A DNA stretch of 7,125 bases from DASQDN01 sp035630195 (GCA_035630195.1 DASQLD010000146.1:1-7125), one strand, 5' to 3'; positions 1-6,610 are shown, counted from the first letter of the stretch. The notes: generated by a model from the sequence alone, not told the origin. A program made the numbers and translations.

Positions 1-389
1 TTCGTATTCAGGATCGAGGGCCATTCATCCGTGGCCGAATCATCGATCTGTCACGGGCTGCTGCTCGCGAGATCGACTTGCTAGGACCTGGAATTACAAA
101 AGTAAAGCTCACTGTGATCGCCGCTCCAAAAAACCTCGATAAGCAGCGGGACCTCTTTGCTATCCAGGTTGGAGCCTTCCGCGAACAGGCTCGAGCTGCT
201 ACCTTGCGGGACCAGATGAAGACACGATTTGGAACCGCGCGCATGATCGAGCGGGCAGGCGACCCTCCTATGTATCGTGTCCTCGTCGGCGAATACCAGA
301 CGGAGGAACAGGCCCAGGCCGACGCGGCTCAACTTCGCGGTGAGGGAACAGGGAGTCTCATAGTCCGTCTCGACGAGACGACCCACTGA
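1..389 (+). CDS. rlpA: RlpA-type septal lytic transglycosylase, C-terminal part with SPOR domain (5' end outside window)
   Basis: The reading frame is open from base 3 to the TGA at 387-389, about 128 codons, and begins upstream of the window. The first residues read RIQDRGPFIRGRIIDLSRAAA and continue to LLGPGITKVKL. This is the last part of the double-psi beta-barrel of RlpA, including the conserved Asp of the DRGPF motif; family members usually have Asn before that Asp, here it is Gln. After a short linker, residues ~49-125 of the fragment form a SPOR domain (LFAIQVGAF, then YRVLVGEYQTEEQAQ, ending SLIVRL). RlpA proteins are exported and cleave glycan strands lacking stem peptides; the SPOR domain binds such denuded glycan at the division site. 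A TTG at 78 would start a shorter ORF, but the upstream frame is clearly RlpA, so this is not the true start. Signal peptide and N-terminal half cannot be seen. It probably heads the same transcript as the next two genes. Confidence 0.9.
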   Translation, partial: RIQDRGPFIRGRIIDLSRAAAREIDLLGPGITKVKLTVIAAPKNLDKQRDLFAIQVGAFREQARAATLRDQMKTRFGTARMIERAGDPPMYRVLVGEYQTEEQAQADAAQLRGEGTGSLIVRLDETTH

Positions 390-423
390 GAAATTCTTCC
401 TCGCATTCGCACTTCCATGACGG

Positions 424-1443
424 ATGCACACCCCTGCGTTGCTGGAGAAGCCACGTGTCCTGATTGGGCGCTCGCCCAAGGTGCAGCTCGTCCTTCAACA
501 AATCGAGAAGATGAGCTCAAGCCGCTGGCCGGTCCTGATTCTTGGAGAAACGGGTACCGGCAAGGAACTGATCGCCAAGACAGTACATAATCGCAGCGCT
601 CCGGGACCGTTCGTTGTAGTGGATTGTTCCTCGCTCGTAGGCCCGCTGATGGAGAGCGAACTCTTCGGCCACATGAAAGGCGCCTTCACGGGCGCAGCGA
701 ACGCCAAGATGGGACTCATAGAGATGGCCAACGGAGGCACTGCATTCTTCGACGAGATTGGAGAGCTCCCCCTCGATCTCCAGGCCAAGCTCCTACGAGT
801 GTTGCAGGAAAAGGAGTTTCGTCCCGTCGGAGCAAATCACGTGCGCCGTTCCGACTTCAGGGTAATCTCGGCAACCAATCGCAACCTCGCCGCGGAAGTT
901 GAGAAGGGAACGTTTCGTCAGGATCTCTACTTTCGATTGAACGTGATCACGCTCCGTCTTCCTCCCTTGAGAACTCGCGTCGAAGACATCCCGGATCTGG
1001 TCGAGCACTTCCTGCGGCGGTATGGTCGCGGCCACGTCATGTCCAGCGAGGCCATGCAAGTGTTGCACTCCTATGAATGGCCTGGCAATGTCCGCCAGTT
1101 GGAGCACTGTATTCAACACATGGTAGCGGTCAACTCGGGCCCCGTGCTCAATCCTCAGGACCTTCCCACGATGCTGGTCAACCATGTGCACCAGCAGGTG
1201 ACCCTCGATCAGCGGCAAACAGATGTGCTCGCTTTCGCAAAAGCCGTCAACCAATCTCCGGGAGGAATGTTCAATCCCTCTCCCATCGTGCCCCTTCCGG
1301 AACTCGAGAAGCGCGCCATCATCGATGCGTTGCGTTACACCAAAGGAGATCGCACAATGGCAGCCAGTCTCCTTGGCATTGGCCGAACAACTTTGTACCG
1401 CAAGCTGAAGGACTATGGCGTAGATGCGCCAGACCTACAATAA
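424..1443 (+). CDS. Sigma-54-dependent transcriptional activator without receiver domain (AAA+ and Fis-type HTH)
   Basis: A 339-residue bacterial enhancer-binding protein. The AAA+ domain starts almost at once (LIGRSP, residues 13-18). Walker A is GETGTGKE (41-48), the sigma-54 contact loop GAFTGA (86-91) is intact, Walker B is TAFFDEIGEL (106-115, D110 and E111), arginine-finger candidates lie in FRQDLYFRL (R165, R171), and sensor II is WPGNVRQLEH (219-228). A linker of about 40 residues leads to a C-terminal Fis-like helix-turn-helix (~293-333, ending GIGRTTLYRKLKDYG). By family knowledge it hydrolyses ATP to remodel sigma-54 RNA polymerase at distant operator sites. There is no receiver, GAF or PAS domain, as in PspF or HrpR/S, so control must come from a partner protein or expression level. 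The ATG at 424 is the first start after an in-frame TGA at 418-420, so no N-terminal domain can be hidden in this frame. No Shine-Dalgarno is visible; coupling to rlpA, 34 nt upstream, is likely. Target promoters are unknown. Confidence 0.93.
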   Translation: MHTPALLEKPRVLIGRSPKVQLVLQQIEKMSSSRWPVLILGETGTGKELIAKTVHNRSAPGPFVVVDCSSLVGPLMESELFGHMKGAFTGAANAKMGLIEMANGGTAFFDEIGELPLDLQAKLLRVLQEKEFRPVGANHVRRSDFRVISATNRNLAAEVEKGTFRQDLYFRLNVITLRLPPLRTRVEDIPDLVEHFLRRYGRGHVMSSEAMQVLHSYEWPGNVRQLEHCIQHMVAVNSGPVLNPQDLPTMLVNHVHQQVTLDQRQTDVLAFAKAVNQSPGGMFNPSPIVPLPELEKRAIIDALRYTKGDRTMAASLLGIGRTTLYRKLKDYGVDAPDLQ

Positions 1444-1449
1444 TGAAGC

Positions 1450-2466
1450 TTGTCGATCGCACTCGATGCTACCTATAGCGCAGGTTCACAGCTCACCGGC
1501 GTAGGAGTTTACTGCCGAGAGATCCTCCACGGCCTTACCTCAGCGCACCCGGACCAGAAATTTCAATGGTTCTACCGTCCGCATCGATTGCTGCGTTCGT
1601 TGGAAACGCCGGTTCCTCGAAACTGCAAACGCCGACTGCTGTTGGATGGTTGGCCCGCCCGCCCGAAGTTATTTCACGGACTGAATCAGCGGCTACCGAA
1701 GTGGCGTCCCCCCCGATCCGTCACAACATTTCACGATCTCTTCGTCATGACCGGTGAGTATTCTTCGCCGGAGTTCCGAGAACGCTTCACGCAGCAGGCT
1801 CACGAGGCCGCGCGATCGTCAGACATGATCATCACCGTTTCACAATTCACGGCTGAACAGGTCCACCGACTTCTACACGTCGGATGGGATCGTCTAAGAG
1901 TTGTCCATCACGGTGTAAAGATCCCAACGTCTCGCCATAACGAACCTCCGAGAGAACGTATCGTCTTGCATGTGGGAGCCATTCAAGCCCGCAAAAACAT
2001 TGCGAGACTCATCGAAGCATTCCGAATTCTGCCGAAGGATTGGAAACTTGTCTTGGCTGGATCGACGGGATATGGAGCTGAGCGAGAACTTAGCAAGGCG
2101 GACGAACGCGTCCAGATCACAGGCTTCGTGAATAAGCACCAACTCGACAACTTATATCGACGAGCATCAGTTTTCGTGTTTCCTTCTCTCGATGAAGGAT
2201 TCGGGATGCCCGTGCTTGAGGCGATGGCCTATCAGGTTCCGGTTATCGCATCGAATGCGTCCGCCCTCCCTGAAGTATGCGGAGACGCAGCAATTCTAGT
2301 CGATCCTTTAAACACCGACCAGATTGCAGTAGAACTAGATCGATTGGTGGGGGAGCCGCAACACGCGGAAAAGCTTCGACTACGGGGTCTAGAAAGAGCC
2401 CGACAGTTCACGTGGGGAACCGCAGTAGCCAAAACCTGGGATGTTTACTGTGAGTTGGGTTGCTGA
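1450..2466 (+). CDS. Glycosyltransferase family 4 (GT-B fold, mannosyltransferase-like)
   Basis: A 338-residue retaining glycosyltransferase of the GT4 type. The N-terminal acceptor domain opens with IALDATYSAGSQLTGVGVYCREIL, typical of this group, with FHDLF at 94-98 and ITVSQFTAEQV at 128-138. The C-terminal nucleotide-sugar domain has HVGAIQARKNIARLIEAF (174-191; R181 and K182 are the usual donor-phosphate contacts) and the E-x7-E motif in PSLDEGFGMPVLEAMA (E249 and E257). There is no signal peptide or membrane segment, so it probably works at the cytoplasmic face, adding a sugar to a lipid-linked glycan or polysaccharide; donor and acceptor cannot be read from sequence. The start is TTG, chosen because it gives the family N-terminus and an in-frame TGA lies only 6 nt upstream (1444-1446). 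It begins 6 nt after the regulator stop and has no clear ribosome binding site, which suggests translational coupling. The stop is 4 nt from that of the convergent gene. Confidence 0.9.
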   Translation: MSIALDATYSAGSQLTGVGVYCREILHGLTSAHPDQKFQWFYRPHRLLRSLETPVPRNCKRRLLLDGWPARPKLFHGLNQRLPKWRPPRSVTTFHDLFVMTGEYSSPEFRERFTQQAHEAARSSDMIITVSQFTAEQVHRLLHVGWDRLRVVHHGVKIPTSRHNEPPRERIVLHVGAIQARKNIARLIEAFRILPKDWKLVLAGSTGYGAERELSKADERVQITGFVNKHQLDNLYRRASVFVFPSLDEGFGMPVLEAMAYQVPVIASNASALPEVCGDAAILVDPLNTDQIAVELDRLVGEPQHAEKLRLRGLERARQFTWGTAVAKTWDVYCELGC

Positions 2467-2509
2467 GGAGCTACTTCTCTTCGTCGACGGCAATCTTCAA
2501 CTCACGTAA
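2445..2509. terminator. Imperfect inverted repeat spanning convergent stop codons, possible shared transcript end
   Basis: GTGAGTTG at 2450-2457 is the exact reverse complement of CAACTCAC at 2498-2505. The stem continues outward with TTAC (2445-2448) against GTAA (2506-2509) after a one-base bulge at 2449, giving 12 pairs. The 40-nt loop holds both stop codons and a small inner hairpin (GAGGAG 2465-2470 against CTTCTC 2474-2479, one G-U pair in the + strand RNA). There is no T-run on either side, so it is not a classic intrinsic terminator. It could slow polymerase or protect 3' ends of the two convergent transcripts. An 8-bp repeat alone is expected by chance several times in a window this size; position and extension are what make it worth listing. 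Confidence 0.35.
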
Positions 2510-2776
2510 GAACTTGTGATCTTGCGAAGTCCACTTGATCTTGTTGCCGGATTCGAATTCCTGGATTTCCGACTCGGGTTCCGCCGATTCGTCATCGTCA
2601 TCTTCCGCGTTTTCGTCGCGCTTGTTGAACCCTATCGTAGCTTCTAGGACAAGGAAGACGTCGTATCCAGAACGTTTAATCTCTCCGATGGATGCCGCGA
2701 TACGCTCGGAATCGGACAGAGACTCGTTGATCGCGTTACCGAGTTCCTGCATCAGTTCTTTTAAACGATCGTCCAC
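2471..2776 (-). CDS. Small acidic hypothetical protein (101 aa)
   Basis: I do not recognise the family. The protein starts with an amphipathic, probably helical N-terminus (LKELMQELGNAINESL, 5-20), followed by IGEIKRSGYDVFLVLEATIGF (30-50). A very acidic low-complexity linker follows (about 54-75, with four consecutive Asp), then a short ordered-looking C-terminus (KIKWTSQDHKFLRELKI, 79-95). There is no signal peptide, membrane segment, Cys pair or catalytic motif, so it is probably a soluble cytoplasmic protein, perhaps an adaptor or regulatory protein, though that is a guess. The start is GTG, supported by a perfect GGAGGTA Shine-Dalgarno 4 nt upstream (2781-2787), which makes this a real gene although the opposite strand also has an open frame. 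It lies 128 nt downstream of the sulfatase on the same strand, so it may have its own promoter. Its stop faces the glycosyltransferase stop 4 nt away. Confidence 0.75.
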   Translation of the reverse strand: MDDRLKELMQELGNAINESLSDSERIAASIGEIKRSGYDVFLVLEATIGFNKRDENAEDDDDESAEPESEIQEFESGNKIKWTSQDHKFLRELKIAVDEEK

Positions 2777-2780
2777 GAGC

Positions 2781-2787
2781 TACCTCC
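2781..2787 (-). promoter_or_regulatory. Strong Shine-Dalgarno for the small acidic protein
   Basis: On the minus strand the bases read GGAGGTA, followed by GCTC and then the GTG start at 2776-2774. It is the best ribosome binding site in the window and decides the GTG start. It suggests efficient translation of this small protein. Confidence 0.8.
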
Positions 2788-2825
2788 GTTTCGGACCACT
2801 CCCTTGGCCCATGCCTATGAGTGCC

Positions 2826-2834
2826 AGAATAGCA
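2826..2834 (-). promoter_or_regulatory. Possible extended -10 promoter element upstream of the small acidic protein
   Basis: The 128-nt gap 2777-2904 between the sulfatase stop and the small gene contains TGCTATTCT on the minus strand, an extended -10 match (TGn plus TATTCT). It would give a 5' leader of about 43 nt. No acceptable -35 hexamer lies 16-18 nt upstream, so the call is weak. The same gap holds a short inverted repeat TTGCA/TGCAA (2869-2873 and 2880-2884) that could be an operator half-site pair or chance. I see nothing else in the gap. Confidence 0.25.
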
Positions 2835-2904
2835 CCCCTACATGATGGATGCGCACCGGCTCGATCCGTTGCAAGATTGTGCAAACATTAACTTGTCATT
2901 AGTA

Positions 2905-4248
2905 CTACGGGCGTTCTCGGACTGGGAAAGTCTTTGATTCCGTTCTGGCGGTACTCATGATCTCCATGATTCTTTTCACAACTTCCGGATGAGAAGCGGC
3001 GACATCTCTTGTCTCTCCTGTATCGGCAGAAATGTCGTAAAGCTCTACGGGCGCTTGGCGGTTCTTTCGCCGAACTCCTTTCCAGTTTTTGAAGCGTACC
3101 GCCTGCGAGAAACCCGCTTCATGAAACTCCCAATACAGGTACGATCTTGAAGCCATGGCGCGACCGTGCAGCGCTGGCATGAACGATATGCCGTCGATCG
3201 CCGTAGGCGCCTTCGCACCGGCGAGTTCAGCGAACGTTGGCAGGATGTCCCAAAAAGCACAAACGGAATCGCTCACTTGTCCTGGCTTGATATTGCCGGT
3301 CCAACGGACAAGAAACGGCGTACGGATCCCTCCGTCATATAGATCACGCTTAATGCCCCGCAATGGGCCATTGCTATCGAACAGCTCGGGATTGTTCCCG
3401 CCCTCGCGATGAGGTCCGTTGTCGCTACCGAACAACACGATCGTGTCCTCATCGATTCCTAGCTCTTTGATCTTTGCGAGAATCGAACCGACGTCGCGAT
3501 CCAGCCGGCTCACCGTACCAGCAAAATCGCGATCCGGTTTTGGCCAGGGTTTGTCCTGATAGGGATGATCGCCGGGTAGCTCCATTCCGTTCCCGGTCTG
3601 CCGGGTCAACTCATTGTTAGCATGCGGCGTCGTGTAGGACAGAAACAAGAAGAATGGACCCGTCTTGCTTCGATCGAGAAAGTCCAGCGCCCGCTTCGTA
3701 AACAGCTCTTGCGCGTAGTCCTTCCTGACCGGCCCGAAATTTCCGTCGAGAAATATCTCCTCCTCGTTCTGCCACAGTTGTGTCGGATACTGTGTATGCG
3801 CGTGCTTCTGATCGAGGAAGCCGTAGAACTCATCGAAGCCTTGTCGGTTCGGAATTCCAGAATTCCCAGCAGTCCCTAGTCCCCACTTTCCGGAAAGGCA
3901 GGTCTTATAGCCTGCGTTCTTCAAAATCTCGGCGACTGTAACATCTTCAGGGAGTAGATCTGTCCGCGCATTACCTCGAATGCGAGCGTGGCCCATGTGC
4001 ATTCCCGTCATAAGCGCGCAGCGCGATGGGGCACAAACCGTGCTCCCGCAGTAGAACTGCGTGAACCGCACACCATCCGCCGCAAACTTATCCAGATTCG
4101 GCGTTGCGACCAACTTCTGTCCATAACAACCGAGGTCTCCGTAACCCAGGTCGTCGGCGAGAATGAGTACGATATTCGGTTTCGTGGTTCGGGCTGAACC
4201 TGCAAACGGCAATGCAGCCACGGTAGTCAAGAAGTTGCGGCGATTCAT
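2905..4248 (-). CDS. Tat-exported formylglycine-dependent sulfatase (arylsulfatase-type, S1 family)
   Basis: A 447-residue type I sulfatase, full length for the family. The N-terminus NRRNFLTTVAALPFAGSA is a twin-arginine signal (RRNFL, short hydrophobic stretch, probable cleavage after AGSA). The mature part has PNIVLILADDLGYGDLGCYG (D32 and D33, metal ligands) and the signature CAPSRCALMTG (72-82), where C72 is the cysteine converted to formylglycine. It also has SGKWGLG (K121), TPHAN (H209), GSDNGPH (D276 and N277, metal ligands) and GIKRDLYDGGIRTP (K300). By family knowledge it hydrolyses sulfate esters, often on polysaccharides, outside the cytoplasm; the substrate cannot be assigned. 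Cysteine-type sulfatases need a maturation enzyme (FGE or anSME), none of which is encoded here. Tat export fits a protein that is modified and folded before leaving the cytoplasm. The ATG is fixed by the signal peptide. It lies 48 nt after the VIT-VWA gene, probably on the same transcript. Its start codon sits in the loop of a long palindrome (4214-4274) and its Shine-Dalgarno (AGAAG) is weak. Confidence 0.95.
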   Translation of the reverse strand: MNRRNFLTTVAALPFAGSARTTKPNIVLILADDLGYGDLGCYGQKLVATPNLDKFAADGVRFTQFYCGSTVCAPSRCALMTGMHMGHARIRGNARTDLLPEDVTVAEILKNAGYKTCLSGKWGLGTAGNSGIPNRQGFDEFYGFLDQKHAHTQYPTQLWQNEEEIFLDGNFGPVRKDYAQELFTKRALDFLDRSKTGPFFLFLSYTTPHANNELTRQTGNGMELPGDHPYQDKPWPKPDRDFAGTVSRLDRDVGSILAKIKELGIDEDTIVLFGSDNGPHREGGNNPELFDSNGPLRGIKRDLYDGGIRTPFLVRWTGNIKPGQVSDSVCAFWDILPTFAELAGAKAPTAIDGISFMPALHGRAMASRSYLYWEFHEAGFSQAVRFKNWKGVRRKNRQAPVELYDISADTGETRDVAASHPEVVKRIMEIMSTARTESKTFPVRERP

Positions 4249-4274
4249 ACAAACTTCTAGCCTACCGTGGCTGC
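4214..4274 (-). promoter_or_regulatory. 61-nt imperfect palindrome enclosing the sulfatase ribosome binding site and start codon
   Basis: GCAGCCACGGTAG (4214-4226) is the exact reverse complement of 4262-4274, a 13-bp perfect outer stem. In the same register, without bulges, C4228 pairs with G4260 and AGAAGTT (4230-4236) pairs with AACTTCT (4252-4258). Only 4227/4261 and 4229/4259 fail, so 21 of 23 arm positions pair. The apical loop is 4237-4251 (15 nt) and contains the ATG at 4248-4246. In the minus-strand mRNA the 5' arm is in the leader, the weak SD-like AGAAG is in the inner stem, and the 3' arm is codons 8-12 (inner arm codons 5-7, part of the Tat motif). That both arms exist is seen directly; a role in blocking ribosome entry, mRNA stability or DNA binding is inference. 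It lacks a T-run and is followed by coding sequence, so it is not a terminator. Confidence 0.7.
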
Positions 4275-4296
4275 GCCGAGGATGAAGAGAAGAACT

Positions 4297-6606
4297 CTAT
4301 CGAACGACAGGTACGGGCGCGACGTACTTGACGGCAGCCAATTCGCTCAACGCTTTCAACTTTGAGGCATCGATTCGGCCCATCACCAGCTTCATCGCTC
4401 CAGGCATCTTGGTGATTTCCAAGCCCATCTTCTTCAGACTGGCGAGTGTCGCCCCAGTCGAGTCGATCAGCCAGATCTGAACCATGACTTTGCCCGTCTG
4501 CTTCAGGAGCGTCGGATCGATCTTGAGTGTTCGCGGCAATCCGCCCGACAGCATTTCGTCTCTCACCTTAATTTCTGCCCTCTTCGCGGGTGGCGCCGCA
4601 GGTGGACTCACCTGCATTGTCACCATCGCGCTGTTGGCGGCAAATCCCGCTATTTGGCGGAAATGCTTCAGCGAGCCTGTACCTGCCCCGCCCATCATCG
4701 ATGCGGCTTCACCGAAAACGCCTTGATAGCTGACTCCTTCCGGCATCTCAACTGGAACTTCGACGCGCCTGGGCTTGCCTCCTTCCGTTACGATCGACTC
4801 TTCCACCGCTACAAACGATGTGAACTGCGTCATCAAGCGATAGTTGAGCCCGAGTTGAGTGATCTCCTCTCGTGTGTTCAGTTCATGAGCCAGCGTGTCG
4901 ATCTTCGTCCGAGCCCACAACGTGGCCAACACGTCGTGTTTGGGTTGCGCGGCCGGTAAGTCGACGAGAATCTCGCGTGTCACCGGTCGGCCAGCGTACG
5001 TCGCGCGAAGTCGCACATTGCGCTTGGCAGCTCCTGTATAGCGGCCTGTAATCACGATTGGCTTTGCGCTGAAAACATCGGGAATTCGTTTCGGATACAC
5101 ATCAACGACCGGCAGATCGCCCCACTCAACAGTTATGTCGGTTAACAGAGGACTCCGCACCCGCTCGTAAAATCGTCGGGCCGCAGCCGAGCCGTCGCCA
5201 TTCAAAGCTACATACTCAACTTCCCCTCGACCAGCCTCCGCCATTTTGTCTAGCAGATAACGATTAACAGAGCCGCCGATTCCAAACGAGAACACGCGAG
5301 CGTTTGAATAGCGTTCAATCTCACGAATGATCTCCGCCTCGTTCCCGACGTAGCCGTCAGTCATGAAGCACACAACGCGAACATGCTGCTTGGAGGAACT
5401 GGGGGCAAGAGCCGCAGTGACCGCCTTCATCATTTCCGTCCCGCCACCGCCACGTCGCGATGCGAGAAAAGCTTGGGCAGAACGCAGATTCTCAGCCGTC
5501 GCGGCCACAGGTTGTGGGAACAGGATGTGTGTATCGCCGGAAAACGTAATCAGATTGAACGTATCCTTTGAATACAGGCCCTCAAGCGCCAGCTTCATCG
5601 TCTCCTTCGCCTTCTCAATCGGAAAGCCTGACATCGAACCTGATGTGTCCAGCACGAAAACCAGTTCCTTGGGAGTGATGTCTTCCACTTTGACCCTGTC
5701 GGGCGGTTGAAGAATCATCGTGAAAAAGCCGCCACGATCCGCGCGATGAGTCAGCACGGCATCTTCGATCTTCGAGCCCGACACGTCATATCGAAGCACG
5801 AAGTCTTTGTTCGGAATGACATCTTTGTCTTTCAAGCGGATGCTCGCGCGCTGGATGGCCGGCCGTTCCGCGAGGATCTCATGGGACGTGGACGACAGGT
5901 TCTGAATCGGCACTCCGGCATCCACACTGACGGCAACGGAGATGTCGTGACCTGCTCTCGTCCCCGGTCGAGCGACTGCAGGTGTGATCTTTGAAGCGTC
6001 AGGAACGCGATCGGTATCCGGAGACCAACCACCACCGACCTTACTCACCGGAGTTCCAGGGATGTAGCGAGGACCTACAACCATCGGGAATACCCACTCG
6101 TAAGAGCCGTCCTCGTATTTCAAGCGCTCCACGTAGCTGATGATGATTCGAACCTTCTCGCCGCCACGAATATTGGCCACGTGCTGCGAGAAGATGTTCG
6201 GGCGCTCCTGGTCGAGCATCGCCGCCATCCTGCCCGCATCGCGAGCCGCCTCATAGATCGCACGTGCCTCTTCCCGGCGTTTGATTACGCCCTTCACATG
6301 CCGATCGCCGACATACATATCCATCGTGTCGACTGCCGCCATGTGTGGAAGCGGGAATACATAGACGCCTTCGATCTTGTCGGCCGCGGTGTTGTGAAAT
6401 TCCTGAGTGACCGTCACCCGCGCGATGAAGCCGCTGACATCGGCCTTCACGTCGGTCCTCTTCAGGGGACACTCACGGCTCGCTTGACTGTCCTTGGCGA
6501 GCGCGAGTAGGGTTCCCTCTGTAACAGGCTTCGCGGCGACGCTCTGCGTCACAGTAAACAGCGCTAGAGCAGCCGCTACCATTCCGTTGATGATGTTGGT
6601 TCTCAC
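4297..6606 (-). CDS. Secreted VIT and von Willebrand factor A domain protein
   Basis: A 769-residue protein resembling inter-alpha-trypsin inhibitor heavy chains. Residues 1-25 form a Sec-type signal peptide (hydrophobic MVAAALALFTV, cleavage probably after SVAA). The VIT domain follows (~40-165; GVYVFPLPHMAAVDTMDMYVGDRHVKGVIKRREEARAIYEAA is typical). Next come a beta-rich linker and a VWA domain (~313-490) with an apparently complete MIDAS site: DTSGS (D320, S322, S324), T390 in GGGGTEM, and D417 in MTDGYV. Such domains bind divalent metal and mediate protein contacts. Residues 632-675 are a Gly/Met/Ala/Pro-rich linker. The last ~75 residues form a separate module (see findings). No C-terminal membrane anchor or LPXTG-like sorting signal is present, unlike sortase-target relatives, so it is probably periplasmic or released. 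The start is GTG, 4 nt after GAGGA (6611-6615); M9 is a weaker alternative that would shorten the signal peptide. It lies 44 nt after the Uma2-family gene and 48 nt before the sulfatase. Its partner is unknown. Confidence 0.92.
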   Translation of the reverse strand: MRTNIINGMVAAALALFTVTQSVAAKPVTEGTLLALAKDSQASRECPLKRTDVKADVSGFIARVTVTQEFHNTAADKIEGVYVFPLPHMAAVDTMDMYVGDRHVKGVIKRREEARAIYEAARDAGRMAAMLDQERPNIFSQHVANIRGGEKVRIIISYVERLKYEDGSYEWVFPMVVGPRYIPGTPVSKVGGGWSPDTDRVPDASKITPAVARPGTRAGHDISVAVSVDAGVPIQNLSSTSHEILAERPAIQRASIRLKDKDVIPNKDFVLRYDVSGSKIEDAVLTHRADRGGFFTMILQPPDRVKVEDITPKELVFVLDTSGSMSGFPIEKAKETMKLALEGLYSKDTFNLITFSGDTHILFPQPVAATAENLRSAQAFLASRRGGGGTEMMKAVTAALAPSSSKQHVRVVCFMTDGYVGNEAEIIREIERYSNARVFSFGIGGSVNRYLLDKMAEAGRGEVEYVALNGDGSAAARRFYERVRSPLLTDITVEWGDLPVVDVYPKRIPDVFSAKPIVITGRYTGAAKRNVRLRATYAGRPVTREILVDLPAAQPKHDVLATLWARTKIDTLAHELNTREEITQLGLNYRLMTQFTSFVAVEESIVTEGGKPRRVEVPVEMPEGVSYQGVFGEAASMMGGAGTGSLKHFRQIAGFAANSAMVTMQVSPPAAPPAKRAEIKVRDEMLSGGLPRTLKIDPTLLKQTGKVMVQIWLIDSTGATLASLKKMGLEITKMPGAMKLVMGRIDASKLKALSELAAVKYVAPVPVVR

Positions 6607-6610
6607 TTCT

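Noticed and set aside
81..479. Minus-strand open frame opposite the rlpA end and the regulator start
   Set aside because: The + strand here encodes a clear RlpA barrel end and SPOR domain; the antisense translation has no recognisable motif.
2812..2826. Near-match to a sigma-54 promoter on the minus strand (TGGCAC then GGCA) upstream of the small acidic gene
   Set aside because: The spacing is GG-N9-GC instead of the required GG-N10-GC and the -12 box lacks TT. It was tempting because a sigma-54 activator is in the window.
2869..2884. Short inverted repeat TTGCA/TGCAA after the sulfatase stop, considered as a terminator
   Set aside because: Only 5 bp, not followed by a T-run on the minus strand; likely by chance, though it could be part of an operator.
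2535..2891. 118-codon open frame on the + strand opposite the small acidic gene
   Set aside because: Ser-rich low-complexity translation that mirrors the Asp/Glu codons of the minus-strand gene, which has a perfect ribosome binding site; it also runs into the intergenic gap without any family motif.
3851..3866. Two overlapping-looking GAATTC palindromes inside the sulfatase gene
   Set aside because: Coding sequence for GNSGIPN in a normal sulfatase frame; two close restriction-type hexamers have no evident role.
5363..5994. Overlapping + strand open frames opposite the VIT-VWA gene (5363-5710, 5383-5571, 5707-5994)
   Set aside because: They are antisense to a well-supported domain protein, show no family motifs and have no ribosome binding sites; they arise from the codon bias of the real gene.
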